Below are positions 44,140 through 54,799 of a DNA stretch of 64,000 bases, piece by piece (the first letter of the stretch is position 1; each line of letters opens with the position of its first letter). Below the pieces are notes generated by a model. The model did not search any database, was not told where the DNA came from, and saw only the letters and a list, made by a program, of their open reading frames with translations. The stretch comes from Chamaecrista fasciculata (lineage: Eukaryota > Streptophyta > Magnoliopsida > Fabales > Fabaceae), in contig QANZ01027585.1 in assembly GCA_003254925.1 (NCBI GenBank), positions 146,355 through 210,354 on the forward strand. Reading direction: 5' to 3'. Position numbers and translations under genes: made by a program.

Positions 44140-46659
44140 CTAATGTCTTGTCTTGCATGCTCCAAGACTTAGAACAGACCAAAAAGATAAGAGGCATTCA
44201 ATTTGCCAAAAGGGGTCCAATTATCACACATCTTATGTATGCTGACCGACATGGTTCTTTTCTTTGAAGCCACATCTTCAGCATGTCTTGCAATTAAGGA
44301 AGTCCTCGATGAATATGGGAACCTTGCAGGCCAAGAAATCAATAAACAAAAATCTTCGATGGTGTTCAGTCCTAACACTCCTCGACAATTCAAGAAACTT
44401 CTCTCTTCCACATTTGGTGTCTCCTATAAACCCAACTTGGGTAAATATCTGGGCTCATATGTGGATCTTCCTTCTCAGAAGCACAACTACACAGAGATGA
44501 TTGAGTCTCTACAACAAAGATTGAGTGGTTGGAAGGCACGACTTTTGTCTCAATCAGGAAGATTGGTTCTTGCAAAATCAGTGCTTTCTAGTATCCCTTT
44601 GTACAGGATGGGTTCATTTGCCTTCCCACAGATTACACTTGATCAGATGAATTCTATTGTTTCCAACTTTTTTTGGGGATACAAGAATGATAAGCCAGCA
44701 TTACATTTATTAAAGCAACAGATTCTCCATCTTCCCAAACACAGAGGTGGTCTTGGCATCAAATCCTTCCATCTCATGAACCAAGCACTTCTTGCCAAGC
44801 AATTCTGGCGCATATTTCAGAATCAAGACTCTTTATTTGCTAAATGGACCCTCTCCAAGTACTTTAAGGGCAACATTGAGGCCTCCCCTATCTCTACAAC
44901 ACAGCCTTCCCCTGCTTGGAAAGGAGTTCATAAAAATATTCATCTCATTAGGTCACATCTTTGGTGGAACGTGACTACTGGATCACAGGTTTCTCTTCAT
45001 TTACCATTCTGGCGGTCATCCACACAACAAAATGAACAGTTGACTGTAAGCAACCTAATGGATGTTTCTTCCTCAAACTGGGATGTCCCTCTGATCAGAC
45101 AACAATTCTCTCCAACAGCTCAACAACAAATTCTTCAGTCATGCTACTCAGTTAGAGTAACCAGTGATCATCTAATATGGCGTCCTTCATCAAATGGCTC
45201 TTATTCGGTATCTCTTGGATACTAGCTGCTTCTTTCTTCACAAGAAGCTATTTCCTTAATATCACATTTCAGTCCTTTGATTGACTGGAATTGGTTATGG
45301 AAGTTTGACATGCCTCCCAAGTATCTTATGTTTGTGATAAAATGGCCATTTTGGCCTAATTTGGAAGTCCCACATCGGTGGGACTTAAGCTTGTAAGGGG
45401 GGGTTGTGGGGTATAAATAGAACCCCCTCCTCATTTGTAAAATCATCCCAAAATTTGTATTCTCTCTTCTCTTATATAATATTGGCGGTGCTGCCCGGAG
45501 ACTTAGGCATAATTGGCTGAACTCCGAAATCAATCTGGTGTGTTCTTTCTTATTTCTTATTTACTTATTTGTTATTTATTTGCGATATTTCTTTTCTTAG
45601 TTGGTAGATAATATTCAATTTGGGTAGAGAGGAATACTATAAAAGTGGTTCCTTCTAAGGAGATTGGTTTTTAAGTGGGATCGTTTGTGACCTCACCAAT
45701 CTTTCCTGGGAACTGCTGAAATAGTATAAACTCCTTAGGAGAGTTCAATATTTACTCCATATCCCCTTACAATGTTTATATGGCGACTTCTCCATCAAGC
45801 TATCCCTTCAACGGCAATTTTGCAGAAGCATCATTTACCTGTCAATCAATATTGTTCATTCTGCTCTTCTACTGATGAATCACTTATTCATCTTTTTGTC
45901 TTTTGTCCTTTTTCCAGAGCTGTTTGGTTTGGATCTTTGTTATCATTGCTTGCAGATTCAAATCACAACGACTTTCCCAACTGGTTGGCTTCCTATCTGA
46001 ACGTTTTCAAGAACACTGTGTCAGCTAATGCAACTGGATCAACTAACAGCTGCAGGCTTTTTATAGCCATCCTGTATCACATTTGGGAAGCAAGAAATAA
46101 ATTATTTCATGATAACATTCAGCCTCATCCTCTTCAACTTCTACACAAATGTCAAATTTTGGTCCATAATCTCTCTAATCTCAAGAAATTACCTTCTCCA
46201 CCTCCTGCTAGGTACTACAACACTACTAGCAGACTGATTCGAGATGTCAAACCTCCAGAGTTGGCTTCTGGTGCATCATTACTGTTTTATCAATACAGGA
46301 ATGCAGGTTCTCTCTACACGTTTGCTCTGGTCATGCATCAATCCAAATGGGAGGGTTTACATATTTGGAGAAATTCTGCTAATTGGAACAAGCTTCACTT
46401 CCTACTTTGGTGTGTTAGGGAGTTTGTTCTAAGACATGTCAATTCAGAGTTTGCAACTACTGCTGGCCATGTTATCACTAGGATCATTGTTGAAAAGAGG
46501 GGCTATGCATCTTGGTTAAGCAAGGCTTCTATTGGTCATGTTAGCTTAGCACCAATCCTTCATGATCTTCATATCCTCATTCCTCAGGCTGTCCACAAGA
46601 ACACTGGAGGGAAATTAGGCCGCAGCATCCTCAGACAAATCCTGGATTTCCTCCCTTAA
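44140..46659 (+). pseudogene. LINE ORF2 remnant: C-terminal reverse transcriptase and zf-RVT domains
   Basis: Read from 44140, the protein shows the end of the RT palm. The catalytic YADD box is broken by one extra base in ctgaccgacatg (about 44239-44250), which shifts the frame. The downstream frame continues through GKYLGSYVDLP, RLSGWKARLLSQSGRLVLAK and FFWG, typical of plant L1 RT. An in-frame TAG stands at 45223-45225. Coding then continues to 45332, is split by a solo LTR, and resumes in the same frame at 45777. It ends with a zf-RVT domain (CSFC, then HLFVFCPFSRAVW) and a long C-terminal tail. Dead because of truncation, frameshift, stop and insertion. Confidence 0.88.
45333..45771 (+). 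mobile_element. Solo LTR inside the LINE, 5-bp TSD atgtt
   Basis: The 439-bp unit runs from TGTGATAAAATGG to CCCCTTACA, flanked by atgtt (45328-45332, 45772-45776). It contains agtcccacatcggtgggac, a phrase common near the start of many plant LTRs, and a TATA box gtataaatag (45411-45420). The LINE reading frame matches across the insertion if one target copy is ignored, confirming the boundaries. Confidence 0.92.
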
Positions 46660-46741
46660 TCATATCTCTCTTTTAATCACTATGTTTTTATTCCTTTGTA
46701 GGTTCTCTGTTAGTTTGGTAGTTAAAAAAAAAAAAAAAAAA

Positions 46742-46753
46742 NNNNNNNNNNNN
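46742..46753. other. Assembly gap, 12 N, inside poly(A)
   Basis: Undetermined bases within the LINE poly(A) tail. Confidence 0.99.
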
Positions 46754-46963
46754 AAAAAAAAAAAAAAAAAAAACTAAAATATCAATCATAGAAAGAGTTA
46801 AGAATTTGGATCGTCGGCATTTTGTCTTTTAGTGTACATATAAACCTTTTCTATTTTTTGTCTCATCGAAATAGAATTTATTAATAAAAAAAGAGAATCA
46901 GAATATCATAGCCAATAATACTTACTCGAAAACAATTCCCAAATGATATGATTTTCATTACAG

Positions 46964-47070
46964 ATGATAGAATGGATCAAGCCCAGGAGGAGTCCATTGA
47001 GATGATGAACAAGGAATTGGGCCCGAGAAAGAGAAGCAGAAAGAACAAAGAAGCCTATAAGCGAAATTAA
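46964..47070 (+). other. Possible orphan 3' exon or small ORF
   Basis: After an acceptor-like tttcattacag, an open frame reads MDQAQEESIEMMNKELGPRK and continues with a basic tail to a TAA at 47068-47070. It is Glu-rich then Lys/Arg-rich, like a nuclear localisation tail. A second tgattttcattacag occurs at about 47095-47109. It could be a terminal exon of a gene split by the LINE, an alternative last exon of the gene at 41779-43630, or chance. No support beyond composition. Confidence 0.25.
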
Positions 47071-47179
47071 ATTATACTCTACTCACAAAATAATATGATT
47101 TTCATTACAGAATTTAGAGGATCTGTGTCCTAATTATATAACACAACTTCACTGATTATTTTGCTGAACTCTTCTCATA

Positions 47180-47450
47180 AACTTACGGAATTCGCCGAGA
47201 AACTCAAGAACTTATCTAAAAACTCCAATCTTCATTGAAATCTCACTCAAACAATCGTCCTCAAATACTTTAAAAATTTTTTTTCGAAAATGCAAACTTT
47301 CTTCTATCACCTCCCTCCTCAAAAGTTTAGATTTTCGAAAATTCATTTTTAAAGGATTTAAGGGCGATTACTTGAGTGAAATTTCAGTGAAAATTGAGAT
47401 TTTTGGATTAGTTCTTGAGTTTCTCGGCGATTTCCGTACGTTTTCTGGCG
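47180..47450. repeat. Imperfect hairpin of about 130-bp arms
   Basis: The arm tcgccgagaaactcaagaac (47191-47210) pairs with gttcttgagtttctcggcga (47411-47430), and pairing continues inward through most of both arms. To its right (47500-47795) lie GGGACCAAAA-type units of a decayed element. It is probably the remains of a hairpin transposon. Confidence 0.65.
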
Positions 47451-47799
47451 AATTTGGGTAATTTTCCGATGGGTTTTAAAGAATTCATGAATTAGGGACT
47501 AAGATGTAAGGTTTGAGAATCCTCAAGGATGCTCTTTCATTTTCATTTTGATAGTCAGGGACTAAAGTGAAAGGGACTTGAAGTTTCAACGACTAAACTA
47601 TAATTTAAAATAGACGGAGGACTAATAGTGGGATGTTTTCAAAACATATGGGACCAAAACTGAGACAAAAAAAGATATAGGACTGATTTGAGACCTGGAG
47701 CAAAGATACAGGACCAAATTCAAAACAAAAAAAAGATATAAGACTGATTTGAGACCTGAAGCAAAGTTACAGGACCAAATTCACACTTTGCCTTTTTTT

Positions 47800-48724
47800 T
47801 TTTTTTAATGGGGTAAATTACAACGTTCGACTTTTAGAATTCATAACCACCCTTAAATTATCACCCTCAAAGATTAAACTGTTTTATTCATCTAATTTTT
47901 TTATCAAAATCATATATTATTAAAATATAGAACAAAATAATTTTTTTATAAAAAGAACAAAATAATTTGTACTTTATAGTTTAAATATAATATTAAAATA
48001 GCCATAAACTGGATTCTTAAACAAACACTTACCAAAATTCAAATCTTAAAACCACTTTATATTTATACTAAAAATTCTTTTTGATGATGTACTTGTGGGA
48101 TTCTACATTCTCGGTTGAAAACTCCCATAAACACGGATTTAGATCCTCTGTATTTTATCATCTACATTTATTGTGCATTTAGAGAGACAAAGAAAGAAGT
48201 AGAGAGAGAAAGTTTGGGTCTCACAATTTAATATTTTGTGTCTAGTTCTTCATTTATCTCTTTAAAATACACAAAAAATGCAGAGAGTGAGAATGCAGAG
48301 GATCCATTTTCCCATAAACACCTTCCATAAACATGATAGGAGGTAAAGCTTCATTATATTTTGTTACGATCAACTTAATAAGAAACATAAATAGTAATTA
48401 TCGGATATTAGAAGAAGAAGATAAAATATTAAATAGTTACGTGACACCAAATAATCTATTGCTTGTATCTTTATCACTTTCAAAGTTTTTTCTCTACTTA
48501 ATTAAGATTAAATCGTGTCTTGAAAGTAGGTTTTAGACCAATTTAAAACATCAATGTATATATAAGATCCATGTGAAATAAATGAAAAATAATTAACCAA
48601 TTTGAAATCTACCCAATATATAAGAGGCCAATTTGAGACTTTGGCTACATTCAATCGTTAGGACCAAGGAGTGAAACTTGTGAAAAAAATTAAAGAATCA
48701 AAATTGTTTATCATATTCTGCAGG
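47800..48724. repeat. AT-rich intergenic with a small MITE
   Basis: A hairpin at 48142-48304 has ends GATCCTCTG and CAGAGGATC. Outside it, cccataaacac is repeated directly at 48124-48134 and 48311-48321. Otherwise no features. Confidence 0.55.
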
Positions 48725-49679
48725 CTGAAGGGAGTAGTCGTTTGAAGCATTCACTCACATCTTCTCCAACGGCTAGCTCTAATTTTGGCATAAAAGAATG
48801 AAGTTCTGAAGTTGAAGAACAAGAGTGAAGCAATCCAGAATTTTGATGTGTGCAAAATCGTCACACCTCCTGCTGTTGTGTGCATAAATTCTCCTGCTGT
48901 GTGCAGAAGATAATCAAACTCCTTCTTCTACCTTTCTAAGTTGTATCACCTTTAGGAAGTGAAAGTGAGCTCTTAGGGTGAAACCTTTGTAGGTTAGCCA
49001 TGTGTGGTTCCATAGAGAGCAATATACTGAGAGACTTCCTTAAAGGGTTGTGGGTTGTGTTGTAAAACCAAGTGTGGTTATCCCGTGGTTTATTTATTTC
49101 TTTAAGGTAGTGAAGGTGAACTCCTGAGGTGAAACCTTTGTTAGTGAGTCGTGTGTGGTTCTAGTGAGTAGTAACATACTGAGAGACTATCCTTAAAGGG
49201 GTCTGGGTTGTAATCTATAAAAGAGCCTTAAAACCGTTTGTGGTAATCCTTGGAGAGGTTGGTCATCCTTGTAATTGGTTAGTTTTGCCCATATAATGAA
49301 AACTCTCTTGCTTTGTGCTTGAGGAGTGGATGTAGGATAAAGGGAATTTCCTCTGGTATAGGAATACTACCTTTGTCTTAATCACTATAAATTCTAGTGT
49401 AGTTATTCCTTACCCTTACCCTTACCTCCTTACATTTCCTGAATAATATGTTTTGTAAAGGAAACTGTTTTTACGCACTTCCTTAAATGTTTTATTCCGC
49501 ATTGTTTTTAGAGGAAGTTGCTTAAAGGAATAACATTTTTATTAACATATCCTTCAACGTATAAGGAAGAGTCAGACTTCTTGACAGAATTTTTAAAGAA
49601 AATATATCTTCAAGAAAAAAAATTTTAATTTTCCAATTCACCCTCTCTTGGTTATTTTTTCTATTTTTATTTCTAACAA
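48725..49679 (+). mobile_element. Copia-type LTR fragment with internal tandem repeats
   Basis: The right end (ccaattcaccctctcttgg ... ttctaaca at 49679) is the classic end of plant Ty1/copia LTRs of the SIRE/Angela type. Two diverged copies of about 150 bp (about 48956-49090 and 49107-49250; ggtgaaacctttgt, catactgagagact, ccttaaaggg) lie inside. A TATAAAAG box lies near 49216. The left end is not clear and no coding region is present. Confidence 0.7.
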
Positions 49680-50130
49680 TTCTTTTGAGTCAAATTTTAA
49701 GTTTAGATAAAAAGTAAATGAATTCAGATATTAAAATTTATGTCTAGATCTAGGGATGATAAGGATACCAACAATAATAAAAAGTTATTTATATAAACAA
49801 ATACACATGCATTTGGACAAGTTATATATTTGTAAGAATAAAATGTTACATGTTTTACATATAATTTTATATATGTTAGAGTAATTTAATAGTGTATTCA
49901 TATTCATGATTTATTTTTCATTTTTTGTGGTTATAAATGAACTTTGGTAAAATTAAAATAATTTATTTTAAAATTTCTCAAATTCCAAGCCTAGTCATAA
50001 AGGTTTAACTATTCATAATATTTAAAGATAAAATTTAATTTTAATTCCTATTTAAGTAGTGATTTAGGAATAGAGTAATATCTTTTCTCATAGATGGGGA
50101 ACACAATTTTTTCCAAGGTATGCATATACT
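49680..50130. other. AT-rich intergenic
   Basis: Nothing recognised. Confidence 0.45.
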
Positions 50131-50133
50131 GTA

Positions 50134-50167
50134 CTAGAGGCTTTGCGTGCCCTAACGGGCACGCAAA
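50134..50167 (-). mobile_element. Helitron 3' terminus
   Basis: On the minus strand, an 11-bp perfect hairpin (TTTGCGTGCCC, loop GTTA, GGGCACGCAAA) is followed by GCCTCTAG and then T. A hairpin about ten bases before a CTRR end next to T is the standard Helitron 3' signature. The 5' end of the element, to the right, was not found. A related end is at 55632-55665. Confidence 0.7.
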
Positions 50168-51311
50168 TATGTATGTAAAATAAATGAGGGACTAAATCGT
50201 TAACACAGTAAAAAAAAAAGGGATCAAATAATAATTTTCCTCTTATTATTAATTTTGTACTATAGTTTTAAAATGTGGACGACCAGAAAGAGGTGGAGCC
50301 ATATAATATAAGATATTATTATGAGATGACATAATCTCTATTTTTTAATCACCTTATGTATCTAAATAATTTTAAAAAAAATTGGTATCCACTCACCTTC
50401 CTTCGTTGCATGTATAATTTATGGGTCATTTATCTATAAATATTTGTAAGGTTAAAGTGTAAATTCGATCTCTTATTTTTTATTCAGATTGTAAATCAAA
50501 CTATTTTTTTTTATAGATTTGGCCCCTTATCTTTTGGTTAGATTACAAATAAGACCCTTATTATTTATTTTTTCAAATTTAATCACATATTTTTGTAAAA
50601 AATTCTACCGTTAATTTCACTCTAAATTATGTCTATCTCTCTTTAAGTGTGACATAAACATATGATGTGGGAGACCAGAACTGAAATAAAAATATATATA
50701 TATATATATATAAGATCAAGATTATAACTTATTTTAAACATAAAAGACCAAAATCACAACTTATCTAAAGATAAAAATATTCAAATTATTTTTTATATTG
50801 ATTTCTTTTGAGAGGAAGCTCCTACGTCGAGACTTCAACGCCCAAGTTCCTACAACCGCAACTTACCCAAAATATTTTTAGTGCATAAATCTCAAAATAT
50901 AGTCAAATAAGTAAAAAAAATCAAAATCCTTAACAACCTCTCCACAATATATCTCTACACCACGGTGCAGTTCTATAAGGGTTCAAATTCCAACCTCTCG
51001 CCTTTTAATGGAGAGTGATACAAATGCACCTGAATATAATCATATAATAAAACACCTCATCCAAGGTGGTCTAGTATCTAGGAAACAACAAATACACAAG
51101 TGAAAACTTACAAAAGCAAATCCAGAAAAAATGCATGTGACCTGTGTGACTTGCACTAAGCGGCAGGTGTCTAATAATTGCTATGACATGTTTCAAACAT
51201 GAAGTGGCATATGTCAATCAACTACACTGAGGCAGTAGAAAGAAGAAGAAGAAGAAGAAGAAGGAGGGAGAAATTAAAAGGGTATAACACTATAAATCTA
51301 TAATATTTTTC
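50168..51311. other. Possible Helitron body and PROPEP upstream region
   Basis: 50450-50600 has decayed ATTTGGCCCCTTATCTTTTGG arms. 50691-50710 is an AT microsatellite. A GAA/AAG tract (51240-51267) and two TATA-like words (gtataacac, ctataaatc, about 51283-51299) lie just before the PROPEP start; the latter seem too close to the ATG to act as its TATA box. Confidence 0.4.
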
Positions 51312-51560
51312 ATGGAGATTCCAAGAGAAGTGAAGAGAGAAAGAGAATGGGCATTCAATTCATACAAGCCTTGCTATTTCATAGAACAAGTTTTGAAGGC
51401 TCTTTCTAAGTGCCTTGGTCTTGAAAGGACAGAAGAAGGAGCTTCTTCTTCTTCTTCTTCTGGTGGAAGAGATAGAGAAGTAACAAGCACTGCATCACGA
51501 GGCCTCAAGAAGCCATCAAGACCACCCTTAACCTCCGGAAGAGGAGGCCAAGTTAATTAA
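51312..51560 (+). CDS. PROPEP: Plant elicitor peptide precursor (PROPEP), 82 aa
   Basis: A single open frame with the layout of PROPEPs. There is no signal peptide. A basic N-terminus is followed by the conserved amphipathic helix PCYFIEQVLKALSKCLGL (20-37), then a Glu/Ser stretch. The C-terminal Pep, GLKKPSRPPLTSGRGGQVN (64-82), has the family signature Ser-Gly-x-Gly-Gly-x-x-Asn ending in Asn. In known systems the cytosolic precursor is cut by calcium-activated metacaspases after wounding. The released peptide of about 23 residues is sensed by PEPR leucine-rich-repeat receptor kinases and amplifies immunity. Arg63 and Arg55 are possible cleavage positions (inference). The Ser run 45-50 is encoded by a TTC microsatellite. 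An AATAAA signal lies at about 51784. A 5' exon cannot be excluded. Confidence 0.88.
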   Translation: MEIPREVKREREWAFNSYKPCYFIEQVLKALSKCLGLERTEEGASSSSSSGGRDREVTSTASRGLKKPSRPPLTSGRGGQVN

Positions 51561-52536
51561 ACTTCTCTTCATCCTGAAAAACATATATATATATATATAT
51601 ATATATACTCCATAGGTTAATTAGTTTGTATCTCTTTGTAGTCTTATGAGTAATTATATATGTGCTTGATGTTCGTTATTTTCCCATTTTTCTACCTTTC
51701 ATGTCTGTTGTTGGATAGTTTTAATTAGTGGGGTTAGTAAAACAAGCTTATTTTTCTATGCTCTTTTGACATACCTATAATTCAATAAAACTCCTTCCAC
51801 AATAAAGTAAGGTAATTACAGTCTTGTTCATGAACCCCTTTGAGTAGATCCCTTCTTAATGTTGCCTGACTCATTTCCTTCACAACCATTGAGTCATAAG
51901 AAAATAACTCAATGGTGAAAGATGAGTCAAATTTAGTGTATTATAAGCATAAATCTTCTCTCCAAAATTGTCAGAAGGCAACAATCAAAATGTATATATC
52001 AATACAAAAAAGGGGGAAAAAAGGTAAAAACATCACAATCTCATTTTACTTTGGTTTCTTGTGTACCACTAAACGCTAAGCAATTAGGTATATTCATCAT
52101 CTCGAACTCATATACACAACTTTGCCAGTAAATAGCTGCAAAAAGCACTACATAGAATTTAGAAAAGTAGGTGTTAAGAACTTGATAATAATAACTATAT
52201 ATATATATAAACTGTTTCCAACTCATTATAGACATAAGTTCCGGATTTCAGGAATACAAGCAATAACAGAAGGGAAAGAGAACAGAACTTAGCAATATGA
52301 CGTAGTAATAACAGTAGACACATCTGAAAATATCTTTGACTCCATCCCATCTCAAAGCATCATCATTGTTGAAACAAAATGTCTAAAGGGAATGCATCAC
52401 ATATTCCAACTGAAATGCAAAATTTCTAAATTCTAAGCATTTCCGTTCTCTACTGAAAAAGAGAAGGAAACAAAAGATTTATACAGAAGGGAATGTTGAT
52501 GTTGCTCAGCATGAATAACTGTCATCTTCTTGAGCC
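51561..52536. other. PROPEP 3' flank and convergent intergenic region
   Basis: A TA microsatellite lies at 51583-51606 and an AATAAA at 51784. The right half would hold the 3' UTR of the minus-strand gene. Small frames here are not called. Confidence 0.5.
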
Positions 52537-54799
52537 CTATCTCTTTCTGCCTCTAGAGATGAAACTAAGAAAACGGGTAAGCGATATAAACATTTGAAAG
52601 ATTGTACGACCCTTCACAATGCCTTCTCTCATTTCCCTTGCACTTCTGGCAACAACAGGTTCAACTGGCTCGGCTTTCGGGCTGGGCACCGTCTGCAACA
52701 TCACTAACCAAAGTGAACATGAAGTGAAATTCTTGGCCAACGATAATATTCTAAGACAATGAAGTACAATTGCATATTTCGGAATCTTGTGTAGTTTTGA
52801 CGTTTCTGCTCAGTTTTTGAATGGAAATAGGAATAAACTAACAATTTGGTTTATGCATTGTTACACCTACTTAAGTCCTCAAAATTTACTAAAACTTTGT
52901 CAAATTGGATGCATCACGTTAGTCCCTCCGGCTATGTCACCTAAATCTTGTCAAATTGGAAATAACCTGATGGTGCTATATTGGTGAAATGGCGAAGCTT
53001 CTCCTCAGCTACGCGAACTGCTCGAGTGGAGCTCTTTACACCTTGCGTAATCTCTTGGCTACAAGTACAAGAAATCAAACAAGAGTTAATGCATGCCATT
53101 TACAAGTTCACTGCCATTTTTAACCATCAACGGGAACTTGAAGTAATAATGGTACCCAAGATCACTGAGCTCCATTGTCAAATCGCTTATTTCCATTCCA
53201 GATAGCCGAATGGCAGCCATCGTATCAGGAAGCTCCTCCCTTGTGGTATCCATTAGCTTCTCTAGTGATTCTGCTGCTCTTTTGAAAGCCTTCAGTAGGC
53301 ACAAGGAAAATTGAGTACATTGTTCAAGATTAAACCTTCCAAACACATTCCAAAGAGATTGTTAAAATCATCAAAGGCTTTAAGTTTTAAAAGCACAAAC
53401 CAGAAGCGTGGGAATCGCAGAACAAAACAGCCATGTTGCACATACTGCTGTCTGCACAAGGGACGATATTTCATTAGTCGCATCTCACTAAAATTACAAA
53501 CAAAAAGAGGAGGAAAACTTTAAATAGTACAGATAAATCAACCTTTGACTCAATTGGTTTACCGTTGTGGAGTTGGATTTTGGATAGTAGTATTATTGTA
53601 AATCCAGTAAAACAATAGGGGTAAGAGACGTATAGGAGACAAGGACTCCGTCACAAACTCTGATGACAAATTAGTATAGGATGGGTATGAAGATAATAAT
53701 GTAAAAAAGAATATGAGAGAGGCGGAGAGAAATGATTGATTAAGGTGGTTGCTTGTGAGGTATTTATATACTAGTGCTCTTCAGAGATTCTTTATCCTAC
53801 TGGATTTGTATTGGAATTATCCATTTCATAGCAGCAGAACGAAGAGCTAGTTTTAAGACTGTAAGTGTAAGGATATAACGAAATGGCAAAAATGAAAATG
53901 TTTTGCATGTCGTATTGAATTTCTTGCAATACAGAATATACATAATTGGTATCAAAAAAGAGATAGAAGCTGAAATTGCAGCACCTTTAAAACTTAAGAG
54001 CTATGCAATAAACCGAGGCATGTGAAATGTTATTTAATTAAACTACACAAGCAAATAATCGATGGCACTACGAATGCCATGCTTTATGGCATAACACAAG
54101 TTTTAAGGGTTCTTCAATTGCCCTTTTCTATATTTACTTGGGCGTTGGAGTCCGATGGAGCAGCCTGTGACTTAAACCAATTCTACTACCCAAAACTCAA
54201 CTACTTAACACTAATCCAGTCATTTCAAAGATTGATTTATCAAGTACTAAAAAGAGAAAGAAAAAGAAGAATTGAAGAACTCTTATAGTGAGACCGAGAG
54301 GACTTGACGCTCATTAAATCATTTGAAACTACAGTAATCTCAACGAAAAATCAACAACTACAGAACAAAGCGATAAAACCAAAAAATTCCGAACTAAAAG
54401 AGAAAAGCAGTTTCCAGAACCGAATTTGGCGAATTCGAAACAGAAGGCAGATGCTGAAAGTAACAGAATGAAAGAAAAGAAAGGCAGTAAAAGTAATTTA
54501 TTTACCAGGCAGGCAATGAGGTTGAGAAGAGTGATGTGGCGGTGCGTAAGACTCCAGTGAGAGAGGGAAGAAATTGACGAAGATCCAACGGTGGAGGTGT
54601 AATGCGAATCGGGAGGTTGAGATGTTGATTTAGGAGCAGAATCGGAATGTGATTGTAGGCTCAAAGAAACGAACGGTAACGGAGGTAGTCTCCGACAAGA
54701 AAGCGTACGGCGGAGGACGGTGACGCCGGCGAGAAGATTCTTGGAAGACGGCGAAAGCTGTGTGTAAGAAGACGCTCGCAATTGCAGAGAACTCGGCAT
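52537..54799 (-). CDS. Probable plastid membrane protein, 245 aa, function unknown
   Basis: Five exons on the minus strand: 54799-54506, 53451-53401, 53289-53156, 53058-52967 and 52703-52537. All have GT-AG borders and matching phases (0, 0, 2, 1), giving 245 residues. Residues 1-75 are rich in Ser, Leu and Arg with few acids, like a chloroplast transit peptide. A membrane segment spans about 91-115, across exons 1-3. The central part (ESLEKLMDTTREELPDTMAA, then SGMEISDLTMELSDLGQEIT) resembles DUF948-like helical regions. The C-terminus is basic, with a second hydrophobic stretch (IFQMFISLTRFLSFI). I remember similar plant proteins without an assigned role. The last intron's acceptor (TTAG/TGATG) was chosen because it keeps the phase and is the least certain junction. 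Confidence 0.8.

Larger units (their letters stand above)
44104..46784 (+). mobile_element. 5'-truncated L1 LINE with 14-bp TSD
   Basis: The 14-bp perfect repeat aaactaaaatatca lies at 44104-44117 and 46771-46784. The element (44118-46770) begins inside the reverse transcriptase domain, continues to the ORF2 stop (46657-46659) and ends in poly(A) broken by 12 N. A solo LTR (45333-45771) sits inside it. It is a separate insertion from the LINE at 784-4745. Confidence 0.93.
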
